DNA of 64,000 bases, taken from assembly GCF_002287505.1 (NCBI RefSeq), contig NZ_CP019688.1:2220674-2284673 (forward strand), written 5' to 3'. The stretch is from Corynebacterium glaucum (GTDB lineage Bacteria > Actinomycetota > Actinomycetes > Mycobacteriales > Mycobacteriaceae). Under the pieces are notes generated by a model that worked only from the letters and a program-made list of their open reading frames with translations, made no database searches and was not told where the DNA came from. Position numbers and translations under genes: made by a program. Positions 26,213 through 34,748 of the stretch are shown in pieces (within the stretch, counting starts at the first letter, position 1; each line of letters starts with the position of its first letter).

Positions 26213-29191
26213 CTAAGCGACGAAGCGCGCAACCCCATCAACCAACTCAGTCGCACCTGACGGCACAGACTTGATCTCCTTGCGCTCGCCCGGCTTCGCC
26301 GGCTGCTGTGCAGGCTTACCAGGGGCAGGCTGGCCCGGTGCCGGTGCAGGCTGGCCCGGTGCAGGCGCAGGCTGGCCCGGTGCAGGCTGACCCGGTGCCG
26401 GAGCAGGGGCCGGAGCTGGGGCAGGCGCAGGCTGGCCCGGTGCAGGCTGACCCGGTGCAGGCTGACCCGGTGCCGGAGCAGGGGCCGGAGCTGGGACAGG
26501 TGCCGGCTGAGAAGAGCCGTCCTTGCCCAGGAACCAGATCACAGCCGGAACCAGCGGAATGAGCGGGATCAGCGCCAGCCACCACGGCACTTCACTTGAA
26601 CCATCCGGGGTGTCGCCCGGGGTCTTCGGCGTGGTCGGCAGAGTCGGCGACGTCGGAGCCGTAGTGCTAGACGACGACGTGGTCGAGCTCGGAGTCGACG
26701 ACGGCGTACCAGTTCCCGGAACACCTGGCACACCCGGAACATTCGGGCGCGTCGTGGTCGATTCAGTCGTCGTGGTCGTCGTATCCGGCGTCGTGGTCGA
26801 TTCAGTCGTCGTAGTCGACTCAGACGGCGTGGTCGTCGTACCCGGCGTCGTGGTCGACTCAGACGTCGTGGTCGACTCAGACGTCGTGGTCGATTCAGTC
26901 GTCGTGGTCGTCGTACCCGGCGTCGTGGTCGACTCAGTCGTCGTGGTCGTCGTACCCGGCGTCGTGGTCGACTCAGTCGTCGTGGTCGTCGTACCCGGCG
27001 TCGTGGTCGACTCAGTCGTCGTGGTCGACTCAGTCGTCGTGGTCGTCGTACCCGGCGTCGTGGTCGACTCAGTCGTCGTGGTCGACTCAGTCGTCGTGGT
27101 CGACTCAGTCGTCGTGGTCGTCGTACCCGGCGTCGTGGTCGACTCAGTCGTCGTGGTCGACTCAGACGGCGTGGTCGACTCAGACGGCGTGGTCGACTCA
27201 GACGGCGTGGTCGGCTCAGTCGTCGTGGTCGACTCAGTCGTCGTGGTCGTCGTACCCGGCGTCGTGGTCGACTCAGACGGCGTACCCGGCGGAATAGGCT
27301 CCCCCGGGGTAGCCGAAGTGGTCTCAGTCGACGTCTCCGGCGTAGAGCTCTCCGGGGAGGAGGACGGCGTGTCGTCCTTGACGTAGTTGTTGGTAACTGT
27401 GACGGCGACGTTGGTCTCCTCGCCCTCGGCGATGGTGAACTGGTTGACTTCCTCGCCGCCGATGGTGATGGTCGCGCCTTCGAAGGTGTAACCCTCCGGC
27501 AGCTCGCCCTGCGGTTCACCCTCGGTAATGACAACGGTTGCACCAACCGGTGCTTCACCGGCGAGTTCTTCGCCGTTTACAGAGATGGAGCCCTCAACCG
27601 GGTCAAGGGACTCGCCCTCGGCGTTGGTGATCGCGGCCGTGATCGGGAACTGGATGTTGTTGAATGCCTCAGCATCTGCTTCGTCAACGCCCTCGACGAC
27701 CTTGTTCACCGTGAAGCCGCCGGTAGCGGGGGTTTCAGGAGTGCACTGCGCCGGGTTGGTCAGCGTGACGGCGACGTTGGAGGAGTTTTCGTCCTCGATG
27801 GTGACGCTCTGCTCGGAGAATACGGGCTCCTGGAATGTCACGCCCTCGATCTCCGGCTGCGCCTCGCTGAACTCGACGGTGGTGCCAGCCGGCAACCTGT
27901 CGTAGCCGGTGATGGTGGCACCGTCCTGCACGTAATCGGTGTAGGTGATCACGTTGCCGTCTCGGTTACCGCGGCCCTCACTGTTCTTGTAGATGTTCTC
28001 CTCGAAGCCTGTCGGCAGGGTGATGGTGACGTTAACCGGGTAGCGAGCACCCTCGAGGGCCTCGCAGTTTTCTTCCCCCTCGACCTCAACGGTCTTGGTC
28101 AGTGAGAAGGAGCCAGTGTTGACACCTTCAATGGTGCCAAAGCCGTCGGTGTTCCAGAACATGCTGGCGGAGGCTTCAGTGACGTTGCCGTCAGCGTTGA
28201 CCGAGATGTTGTTGGAGTAGGTGTCACCTTCTTTGGTGACCTCGTTCAGGCGCTGGGTCCAGTAGGTCAGGTAAATGTCCTGCCCCTCTTCCCAGGTGCC
28301 ATCGTATTCTTTGCCGTTGCCGTCGACGGTGCCTGCCTTGAACGGAGAAAGGGTGATTCGCAGCTCTTGGTCACTGACGATCTCGAAGTTCTCGTTCATG
28401 TACGACTGCTGGTCCTGAGCATCGCGCTGGGTTGCGCCCGCACGCTTAGTACCGTCCGGTGCCTCGGCATCCACGTGCTTGTGGTTGGAGCCTTGAATCG
28501 TGTCCGTGATCACGATCTGGTCAGCGTCCTTGAAGGACTCATAAGGGATGAGAATGTCCCAGATCAGGTATTCGTCGCTCAGGGAAGCGATGTGGGCGCT
28601 TTTCTCCAGGTTCTCCACACCGGTGTAGTCGGTGATCTCACCCTTCTCCTTCACGCCGCCAGGCACGTTCGCGACAGGGGTGCTCTCTTGCTTGCCCCTG
28701 ACGGTGAACGGGAAGTCCTCGTCTTCAGAGGCAGCCTCGGCCTGTGCGCGCAGACCAATGAGGCCGTTGACGTTCTGCTTACCAACGAACTCTTCGTTCA
28801 GCGTACAAACCAGGGTCTGGGCGCCAGATGCCACAGAGCATGTACCGCCGACCGCCCCGTTTTCATCCGTGAGATCGAACGAATCGATCGACTGCGGTTT
28901 GAAGGTCTCCGGAAAGTCCACCTCGAAGGTGTCACCTGCATTGAAGGGGCCGTTGGCTTCCCAGTTCATGCGAACGTCGACGACGTTGCCCTCGACGACC
29001 TCTGGCTCGCCGCGATGCTCGGTGATTTTCACATCAGAGATGGTGACGTCCACCGGATCGGCCTTCGCCATCGGTAGTTGTTTCAAGCCGAACGCACCCG
29101 CCAACGCTATGGCGACAACTGTCACCAAAGCGATGAGTGTTCGGCGCAGACCGGCTGACATGCCGGCTGCACGCTGATCGTTCATGTTCAC
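26213..29191 (-). CDS. Large adhesin-like surface protein A (DUF5979-type, conserved C-terminal tail)
   Basis: A 992-residue protein. Translation may start at the GTG (29191) or at an ATG two codons later, which has better spacing to GGAG. An export/anchor helix lies at about 14-33 and ends LPMAKA. The head at about 35-350 is beta-rich and fibrinogen-binding-adhesin-like. Two DUF5979-like modules follow (about 354-477, 490-600; e.g. NVAVTLTNPAQC, NVAVTVTNNY). A Ser/Thr stalk (STTTTESTTTPG repeats) spans about 630-814. One helix (WWLALIPLIPLVPAVIWFLG) is at about 867-887, then a Pro/Ala/Gln spacer, and the tail KSVPSGATEL...ARFVA. No LPXTG signal is present. It is probably a cell-surface adhesin anchored by its own helix. 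Confidence 0.82.
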   Translation of the reverse strand: MNMNDQRAAGMSAGLRRTLIALVTVVAIALAGAFGLKQLPMAKADPVDVTISDVKITEHRGEPEVVEGNVVDVRMNWEANGPFNAGDTFEVDFPETFKPQSIDSFDLTDENGAVGGTCSVASGAQTLVCTLNEEFVGKQNVNGLIGLRAQAEAASEDEDFPFTVRGKQESTPVANVPGGVKEKGEITDYTGVENLEKSAHIASLSDEYLIWDILIPYESFKDADQIVITDTIQGSNHKHVDAEAPDGTKRAGATQRDAQDQQSYMNENFEIVSDQELRITLSPFKAGTVDGNGKEYDGTWEEGQDIYLTYWTQRLNEVTKEGDTYSNNISVNADGNVTEASASMFWNTDGFGTIEGVNTGSFSLTKTVEVEGEENCEALEGARYPVNVTITLPTGFEENIYKNSEGRGNRDGNVITYTDYVQDGATITGYDRLPAGTTVEFSEAQPEIEGVTFQEPVFSEQSVTIEDENSSNVAVTLTNPAQCTPETPATGGFTVNKVVEGVDEADAEAFNNIQFPITAAITNAEGESLDPVEGSISVNGEELAGEAPVGATVVITEGEPQGELPEGYTFEGATITIGGEEVNQFTIAEGEETNVAVTVTNNYVKDDTPSSSPESSTPETSTETTSATPGEPIPPGTPSESTTTPGTTTTTTESTTTTEPTTPSESTTPSESTTPSESTTTTESTTTPGTTTTTTESTTTTESTTTTESTTTPGTTTTTTESTTTTESTTTPGTTTTTTESTTTPGTTTTTTESTTTPGTTTTTTESTTTSESTTTSESTTTPGTTTTPSESTTTTESTTTPDTTTTTTESTTTRPNVPGVPGVPGTGTPSSTPSSTTSSSSTTAPTSPTLPTTPKTPGDTPDGSSEVPWWLALIPLIPLVPAVIWFLGKDGSSQPAPVPAPAPAPAPGQPAPGQPAPGQPAPAPAPAPAPAPGQPAPGQPAPAPGQPAPAPGQPAPGKPAQQPAKPGERKEIKSVPSGATELVDGVARFVA
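26325..26515. repeat. Pro/Gln/Ala-encoding repeats in adhesin A
   Basis: Units of GGCTGGCCCGGTGCA and close variants are repeated over about 190 bases. On the coding strand they give PAPGQPAPGQPAP. The repeat keeps the reading frame and lies between the membrane helix and the conserved tail. Confidence 0.9.
26750..27300. repeat. Ser/Thr-stalk repeats in adhesin A
   Basis: About 550 bases are made of units such as GTCGACTCAGTCGTCGTG and GTCGTCGTACCCGGCGTC. They encode STTTTEST and TPGTTTTT on the minus strand. Units are multiples of three and near-identical, so length variation by recombination is likely. The same region is open in other frames only because of its composition. Confidence 0.92.
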
Positions 29192-29562
29192 TCCGTTTCG
29201 TTCGAGTCGGGTCTACAGCCATTACTGGAGAGGGGCTTCAGCGTGGGCTGGAAGTTGCTCCGTCCTTGGCCGAGATAGGTTTACAAAGGGCAGAGACTTC
29301 ACAGAATCTTAACAGTGTTGATACATCATGCAACGTTACGCGATGGTAGCTGCCCCAATTTCCCCCCCAAGAGCGGTACCACTTCCGCTCAAGACACCAG
29401 TTGAGGACACCTGTCTGGCCAGTGGAGCCATTAGAGCTAGGACACCCCCACCCTGGTCTGGAGGCCCGTAAGCAGGGCGGTCCGCTCGACCCAGGCCCCG
29501 CCCTCGAGCCCACAGCTCCATATGGGCGAGTCTGCTTATGGTTAGGATCTCGCCTCGGCTCT
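29192..29562. other. Intergenic region upstream of adhesin A
   Basis: No gene is supported in this 371-base stretch between two minus-strand genes. It contains the 5' region of adhesin A (GGAG near its start) and the 3' region of the first GH16-like gene. The middle (29340-29540) is GC-rich and can pair with itself in places, but no defined RNA family was recognised. Confidence 0.6.
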
Positions 29563-30942
29563 CTACATCCGGCCGAAACGGATGAAGAGGTTGCTGATTG
29601 CGCCGAAGTAGCTCCTAAGGTCAGCGAACAGCCAAGAGTAGAAGGTGGCCTGTCCCGGCTTACGATCCGATGGCTTTCTATCCTTGCCATCCTCGGCCGC
29701 CTTGACATCCTCGTCTCGATCGGCAGCCGCCTGAGTAGCGGGATCGAATAGATCCGATTCAGGGGCGATCTGCGGCACATTTTCGTGCAAGTCTTCCCTG
29801 GCAGATTCTGGTGCCGGTGCAGGAGGCGCTGCTGGAGCAGGGTCGTGCGCAGGGCTTGAAACTGGAGCAGATTCTGGTGCTGGAGCAGGTGCCGGGGCTG
29901 GGGGAACAGCAACGCGGTCAGCAGGGGCTGCTGGCGCTGGTGCCGACGGCAGAGAAGCGGGCGGCTGCGGTGCTGGAGCTTCTTGGGCCGGAGCCTCTGG
30001 GGCTGGCGGCTGCGGGGCCGGAGGTTGCTCGATAGGCAGGTTCGCTACAGCCCGGTTGGCGGCAACGCCGATCTCGGGAGAGTAGGAGAAATCATGGAAG
30101 GTGATCTCGTCGCCGTCGGCGTGCTGGTACGCCTGCTTGCCGGCAAAGAACGACTTGTTGGACTCGGTGGTCCACAGGTTGATGCGCAACTGCTGGGTGC
30201 CGGTGTCGCGGGGGATGCGCGTGGTCGAGGTGACGTCGGAAAGCACTTCGCCTTCCTCGGTCTTGGTGACGACGCGCAGGTAGTCCTTTTCCCACTCCGC
30301 GATGGTCTGGAGGGTGACCTGGCCGGCCGGGATGTCGAACTGGTCAATGTTGTAACGCGATGGACCCCAGAGGGTGTCCGGGTAGTAGGTCACGCCGCCG
30401 TGGGGAAGCGGGCGGGAGACCTGACCCCAGCGGCTGATCTCGATGAAGTCGATTTCGGTGGAACCGTGGCTGTTCTTGTGCACCTCGGCAGCCTTGTTAA
30501 GCTCCATCTCCGCCATGTCGTACGGGAAAATACCCAGTACGTTGTGCGGATCCATGTCGTTGAAGTCGGCGGAGTACTCGAAGGTGTATGTGCCGTAGCC
30601 GGTGGACTCGACTGCGTTGATCTCCACGCCGCCGCGAATGCCCTCGTTGCGGATCTGCAGATCGCCGTTCGGCAGCACCCGCGCGCCGTTCACCCACTTC
30701 GCTCGGTTGTCGGCCGGATCCGCAGCCTGTGGACCACCCCAGTCGATGACACCATCCGTTTGGCGGACAGCCCAGTCATGGCCAGACCAGTTGAACGTTG
30801 GGAACCCATACGAGGTGCTGAAGCGTTGACCGGTGCGCTGGATGTGCGCCGGCACGTCAGCAGACGCGTGCGTGGGGTATGCCCCCAGAGTGACAGCCAA
30901 GGCGACTGCTGCCGCGATGGAGATGGGTTTCAGTTGCTTCAT
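29563..30942 (-). CDS. Secreted GH16-type glycoside hydrolase-like protein 1
   Basis: A 459-residue exported protein with a signal peptide (MKQLKPISIAAAVALAVTLG; likely cut after HASA). The catalytic domain at about 35-290 has a GH16 jelly-roll pattern: GGVEINAVESTGYGTYTFEY and the active-site motif EIDFIE (ExDxxE with both acids) in STEIDFIEISRWG. A Pro/Ala-rich linker of about 100 residues and a charged stretch follow. The C-terminus FYSWLFADLRSYFGAISNLF is amphipathic and may bind a membrane or partner. The substrate is unknown; GH16 enzymes act on beta-glucans or galactans. It is paralogous to the gene at 31106. Confidence 0.8.
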   Translation of the reverse strand: MKQLKPISIAAAVALAVTLGAYPTHASADVPAHIQRTGQRFSTSYGFPTFNWSGHDWAVRQTDGVIDWGGPQAADPADNRAKWVNGARVLPNGDLQIRNEGIRGGVEINAVESTGYGTYTFEYSADFNDMDPHNVLGIFPYDMAEMELNKAAEVHKNSHGSTEIDFIEISRWGQVSRPLPHGGVTYYPDTLWGPSRYNIDQFDIPAGQVTLQTIAEWEKDYLRVVTKTEEGEVLSDVTSTTRIPRDTGTQQLRINLWTTESNKSFFAGKQAYQHADGDEITFHDFSYSPEIGVAANRAVANLPIEQPPAPQPPAPEAPAQEAPAPQPPASLPSAPAPAAPADRVAVPPAPAPAPAPESAPVSSPAHDPAPAAPPAPAPESAREDLHENVPQIAPESDLFDPATQAAADRDEDVKAAEDGKDRKPSDRKPGQATFYSWLFADLRSYFGAISNLFIRFGRM

Positions 30943-31105
30943 CGACGATGCCCTTTCTGGCCAAAGACACCCGAAACCGCCTCCGAGCTGGACGGAAACG
31001 GAACGAGATTCACCTTAAGATTCGCTTTGATCGCTTATCTTTTTCTCAGTCAGAATAAGGTACGCAGTCGCGGGATTCAACTTCTATGACAAAACAGCTA
31101 GTGAG

Positions 31106-32065
31106 CTAGCACCCGAAGAGCCCGATCCGGCAGGTAATGGGCAAATCACCCGACTCGGCATCGATTTGCTCTGCCGGCTCGCGGGCGCGCTTTGGATTGT
31201 AAGAAAAGGAACTGAAGGTGACTTCGGCAGGCTCGGCTGTGGTGAAGGCACGTTGGCCGTCGATAAGCTCTGTGTTCCTGCTGGTGACCCAAAGATTGAC
31301 GCGGAGCTGCTGCGTGCCGGTGTCTTCTGGGACCCGGACGGTGCTGGTGACACTGGATAGGACGGTGCCGTCCTCGGTAGTGGTGGTGACGCGGAGCGAG
31401 TCTTCTTCCCACTCTGCGACGGTGGTGAGGGTTTGGCGGCCGGGCGGGATGTCGAAGCGGTCGATGACGTAATCGTCGGGACGGTTATTGAATCGGGCGT
31501 CGGGGTAGTAAGTCACTCCCCCACGTGGGAGCGGAAGGGATGTGTCGCCCCAGCGGCTGATCTCGATGAAGTCGAGCTCCGTGGAGCCGGCGGAGTTGAC
31601 GTGGACTTCGTCGTAGGTGTTGAGCTCCATCTCTGCCATGTCGTACGGAAAGATGCCGAGGACGGTATGCGGGTCCATCTCGTCGAAGTCGGCCGAGTAC
31701 GTAAAGGTATAGGTGCCATACCCGGTGGATTCGACGAGGTTGAGCTCGACGCCGCCCGCAATGCCTTCAGTGCGGATGCTGAGATCGCCGTTTGGCTGGA
31801 CGGTTGCGCCTTGAACCCACTTCTTCTGACCGTCTGCGGGGTCCTCCGCCTGGGGATCACCCCAGTGGATCGTGGAATTGGTCTCGCGGACGCCCCATTC
31901 GTAGCCCGCCCAGTTGACGGTGGGGAAACCATAGTTGGACTCAAAACGCTCGCCGCGGTCGCGGTACGGATGCGTGAGGTCACCAGGCGTCTGGCTGGAG
32001 ATGCCTGCGAGCAGCAGCGGCGCGGCAAGGATTGCGGCCGCGATCGCGAGGGGGCGTTTTGACAC
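31106..32065 (-). CDS. Secreted GH16-type glycoside hydrolase-like protein 2
   Basis: A protein of about 319 residues from a GTG start (SKRPLAIAAAILAAPLLLAG follows, a signal peptide). An ATG at 32152 would add 29 residues of non-signal sequence and is less likely. The domain is closely similar to the 29563 protein: GGVELNLVESTGYGTYTFTY and STELDFIEISRWG with the ELDFIE active-site motif. It lacks the Pro/Ala linker and amphipathic tail of its paralogue and ends shortly after the fold with a Cys-containing tail (CRIGLFGC). It is probably the product of a gene duplication inside this island. Confidence 0.78.
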   Translation of the reverse strand: MSKRPLAIAAAILAAPLLLAGISSQTPGDLTHPYRDRGERFESNYGFPTVNWAGYEWGVRETNSTIHWGDPQAEDPADGQKKWVQGATVQPNGDLSIRTEGIAGGVELNLVESTGYGTYTFTYSADFDEMDPHTVLGIFPYDMAEMELNTYDEVHVNSAGSTELDFIEISRWGDTSLPLPRGGVTYYPDARFNNRPDDYVIDRFDIPPGRQTLTTVAEWEEDSLRVTTTTEDGTVLSSVTSTVRVPEDTGTQQLRVNLWVTSRNTELIDGQRAFTTAEPAEVTFSSFSYNPKRAREPAEQIDAESGDLPITCRIGLFGC

Positions 32066-32138
32066 GGTTGTGTAGATTACGCGAAGATTTGGTCTAGGTC
32101 GATTTCGCGAGGGTGCTGGCGGGTATTGGAATGCGAAA

Positions 32139-32170
32139 AGAGGCCTCAGCAACTACGTGCTGGGCCTCCA
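32139..32170 (-). terminator. Terminator after adhesin B
   Basis: GAGGCC-CAGCA pairs with TGCTG-GGCCTC around an ACTACG loop, with one bulged base. On the minus strand it is followed by CTTTT. It lies about 20 bases after the adhesin B stop codon. Confidence 0.75.
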
Positions 32171-32189
32171 TGGCAGCTTACCGAGCGGC

Positions 32190-34403
32190 TTACGCGATGT
32201 AGCGCTCGACGCTATCGGTCAACTCAGTCGCGCCGGACGGCACGGACTTGATCTGCTTGCGCTCGCCCGGCTTAGCCGGTGCGGGGGCAGGCTTCTTCGC
32301 CGGCGTGGACTGGCCCGGTGCGGGCGCGGGTGCCGGTGCGGGGGCCGGTGCCGGTTCGGACTTCGGCGCCGGAGCAGGTGCTGATGCCGGTTCAGATTTC
32401 GGAGCCGGGGCAGGTGCCGGAGCCGGGGTTGGCTTTGGAGCGTCCTGGCCCAGGAACCAGAGCGCTGCGGGCACCAGCGGGATCAGCGGCAGGAGAAGCA
32501 GCAGCCAACTAGCGTCGCTGGACCCACCCGGAGTGGTCGGCGTCGTCTCGGTGGACGGAGTCGTCTCGGTGGAGGGGCCTGGCTCGGTCGAAGTGGTGGT
32601 CTCGGTGGAGGAGCCTGGCTCGGTCGAAGTGGTGGTCTCGCTAGAGGAGCTCGGCTCGGTCGAAGTGGTCGTCTCGCGGGACGTGGTCGGCTCGGTCGAA
32701 GTGGTGGTTTCGCGGGAAGTGGTCGGCGGGGCCAGCGGGGTCAGCGGGGTCGGCGGCTCGCAGGTGTACGGGTTGATAATGGTCACCGCTACGTTCTGGG
32801 CCTGCTCACCTGCGATAGTCACAGTGACCTTGTCGCCGGTCTCTTCCTTACCGTTGACCTTCCAGCGCACGGGCTTCCACTCGACACCTTCGACCTCAGC
32901 CGGCTCGACCTCACTTATAGTGACTGTGGAGTTCTTCGGCAGGGAGTCGTACCCCTTCAGCGCAGTACCCACAACCAGCTTGTCGGTGTAGGTGAACACG
33001 CCGTCTTTCGCCTCGCCGCCCTTAGCTTCCTTGGTGCCAGGGAAATCGAAGCGCGGGTTCACAGAATCCTTCACATTCAGGGTCACCTGAACGGTGAATT
33101 CCTGGCCGGCGATTTCCTTCTCGCAGCGATCATCACCGTCGAGTTCCTTTGTCAGCTCGAAGGAGCCGCGGTCAACGCCATGAATGGTCGCATTGATGGC
33201 CGCGTTGTATGCGGCAGTGCCTTCGGCAGTCTTGTCAAACGCAGATGCCGTGTTACCAAAGGTCGTCCCGAGTGCAGGCAGCCCCTCACCGGTGTAGGTA
33301 GTGCGGTACCAGAAGCGCAGGTCCCAACCCTCTTTCCAGCCGTCAGCTGGCTTCGGGATGGTGAAGGTCGCTTGCTTCTTGTCCTCAGCAATCTTGGCGT
33401 CGATGCTTGCATCCGGGAGACGGAACGCATCTGCGCCGGTCCAGTTCTCGCCGTATTGAATGGCGTTGTAGGAGCCGCTGTATGCGTGGCTGCCGGTGAG
33501 CGAATCAGTGATGACAATGCTGTCTTGGTCTGCAAAGAGACCGTACGGGATCCAGACCTCCCATTCGATGGTCTTACCGTCTGGTTGCACCTCGCCAGCC
33601 TTGCGGAAGTCGCTTTCCGGGGTGCGGGTCAGATCCGGGATGACCTTCGGCATGTTCACGGTCTGGGTGCGAGGCTGCGCCTTCGCGCCGTCGGTGATCT
33701 CGATGTCTACGGTGCCGGATTCATTCGCACGGGGCTGACCTTGGAAGGCTACGGTGCCGTGAACCTGGTCCTTGTTCTTGAAGTTGTCGTTGAAGGTACA
33801 GGTCAAGGTGAACTGGTCGGTGAGGACGCAGTTGCCGCCGTCGAGGTCGCTCGTGTCGTCGACAAGCTTTGCCTCGATTGCAGAGGTGAGGGGGAAGAAT
33901 TTAGGGAACTTGAGCGTGAAGGAGTCACCTTCCTGCACCTGGCCAATTGCCTCCCACTCGATCTTGACCCCGACCGGCTGGTTTTGGTACAGCGCGCCGT
34001 CGCCGCGTTTCTTCGCACCCTCACCCTCAGTGATGGCGATGCTGGTGATGGCCACCTTCGAGTTATCCGTCGGCTTCAGCCCCGTAAACGAGGGAGCCGC
34101 GGCGGACGAGCTGTCCGCGGCTTCGGAAGCGGCTGCTGCACCAGTCTCGGGCGCAGCACCACCCTCAGCCTGCTTTTCCGCAGCCGGTTCCGGGGTCTGG
34201 GACTTCGAGGCTTCACCGGCCTGCGACGCCTCTGCCGCTGGAGTCTCCGATGCGCCCGCCGTCGGCTCAGCATCCTGTGCACCAGCGGTCGGCGCGTTCT
34301 TAATGGCAAACATCGTTGTCGCCACAAGCGCGATTACCGTCACCACGGCAATCAGCATTCTCTTCAGGCCGGGGCGGCCTGCATACGCGCTATTCAAGTT
34401 CAC
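32190..34403 (-). CDS. Adhesin-like surface protein B (DUF5979-type, conserved C-terminal tail)
   Basis: A 737-residue paralogue of adhesins A and C, starting at a GTG preceded by AGGAGAG. An N-terminal helix at about 15-35 is followed by a region rich in Ala, Glu and Ser (about 40-110). The beta-rich head runs to about 400 and one DUF5979-like module lies at about 408-548 (NVAVTIINPYTC). A shorter stalk of TTSTEP-type repeats spans about 554-624. The membrane helix is SWLLLLLPLIPLVPAALWFL (about 630-650), then a Pro/Ala/Lys spacer and the tail KSVPSGATELTDSVERYIA. No LPXTG. It has its own promoter and terminator. Confidence 0.82.
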   Translation of the reverse strand: MNLNSAYAGRPGLKRMLIAVVTVIALVATTMFAIKNAPTAGAQDAEPTAGASETPAAEASQAGEASKSQTPEPAAEKQAEGGAAPETGAAAASEAADSSSAAAPSFTGLKPTDNSKVAITSIAITEGEGAKKRGDGALYQNQPVGVKIEWEAIGQVQEGDSFTLKFPKFFPLTSAIEAKLVDDTSDLDGGNCVLTDQFTLTCTFNDNFKNKDQVHGTVAFQGQPRANESGTVDIEITDGAKAQPRTQTVNMPKVIPDLTRTPESDFRKAGEVQPDGKTIEWEVWIPYGLFADQDSIVITDSLTGSHAYSGSYNAIQYGENWTGADAFRLPDASIDAKIAEDKKQATFTIPKPADGWKEGWDLRFWYRTTYTGEGLPALGTTFGNTASAFDKTAEGTAAYNAAINATIHGVDRGSFELTKELDGDDRCEKEIAGQEFTVQVTLNVKDSVNPRFDFPGTKEAKGGEAKDGVFTYTDKLVVGTALKGYDSLPKNSTVTISEVEPAEVEGVEWKPVRWKVNGKEETGDKVTVTIAGEQAQNVAVTIINPYTCEPPTPLTPLAPPTTSRETTTSTEPTTSRETTTSTEPSSSSETTTSTEPGSSTETTTSTEPGPSTETTPSTETTPTTPGGSSDASWLLLLLPLIPLVPAALWFLGQDAPKPTPAPAPAPAPKSEPASAPAPAPKSEPAPAPAPAPAPAPGQSTPAKKPAPAPAKPGERKQIKSVPSGATELTDSVERYIA

Positions 34404-34488
34404 GCGGCTCTCCTCTACATTCGTCTAGGGGTCAGTTCAAGGTCAGTAAATGGAATCAAATTTTCAGACCTTAAGCAGTGACCGGACA

Positions 34489-34517
34489 ATTATGTGGCAA
34501 TGCCTGAAGAAATGCAA
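34489..34517 (-). promoter_or_regulatory. SigA-type promoter of adhesin B
   Basis: On the minus strand TTGCAT and CATAAT are separated by 17 bases, close to the vegetative consensus. The expected transcript would carry a leader of about 75-80 bases before the GTG start at 34403. Confidence 0.6.
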
Positions 34518-34697
34518 TAACAATCGTAAGCAAATTCCAAGGTTTTCTGAACCCCCAGCTAGGGCCATTGCTTAACGACGCCCACGCGAACCCCACTTCT
34601 CAAATCCCCTCCCCAAATCACCCCCGATCAGTGACCGATCAACAAGCACTCCGGCATCCCGGCGCAGCTTTCCACTTGCTGCGGCGCCCAAAACGAA

Positions 34698-34732
34698 AGA
34701 GACCGCTGCACGAACATGCTGCGGTCTCTTTG
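34698..34732 (-). terminator. Terminator after adhesin C
   Basis: AAAGAGACCGC pairs with GCGGTCTCTTT around a TGCACGAACATGCT loop that itself pairs partly. It lies about 17 bases after the adhesin C stop codon. The minus strand continues into CGTTTTGG. Confidence 0.85.
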
Positions 34733-34748
34733 TCGCTTTCGGTTGAGG

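Larger units (their letters stand above)
34404..34748. other. Intergenic region between adhesins B and C
   Basis: A 345-base gap holding the adhesin B promoter (34489-34517), its leader of about 75 bases, and the adhesin C terminator (34698-34732). The rest is AT-richer than its surroundings and shows no gene. Confidence 0.75.

Noticed and set aside
26523..27386. Long open frame on the plus strand opposite adhesin A repeats
   Set aside because: It is a by-product of the repeated Ser/Thr codons on the other strand. The translation is monotonous (VVVDS repeats) and has no start context or homology.
29340..29540. A structured RNA in the gap above adhesin A
   Set aside because: The region is GC-rich and can pair in places, but no known RNA family, promoter or terminator pattern could be assigned.
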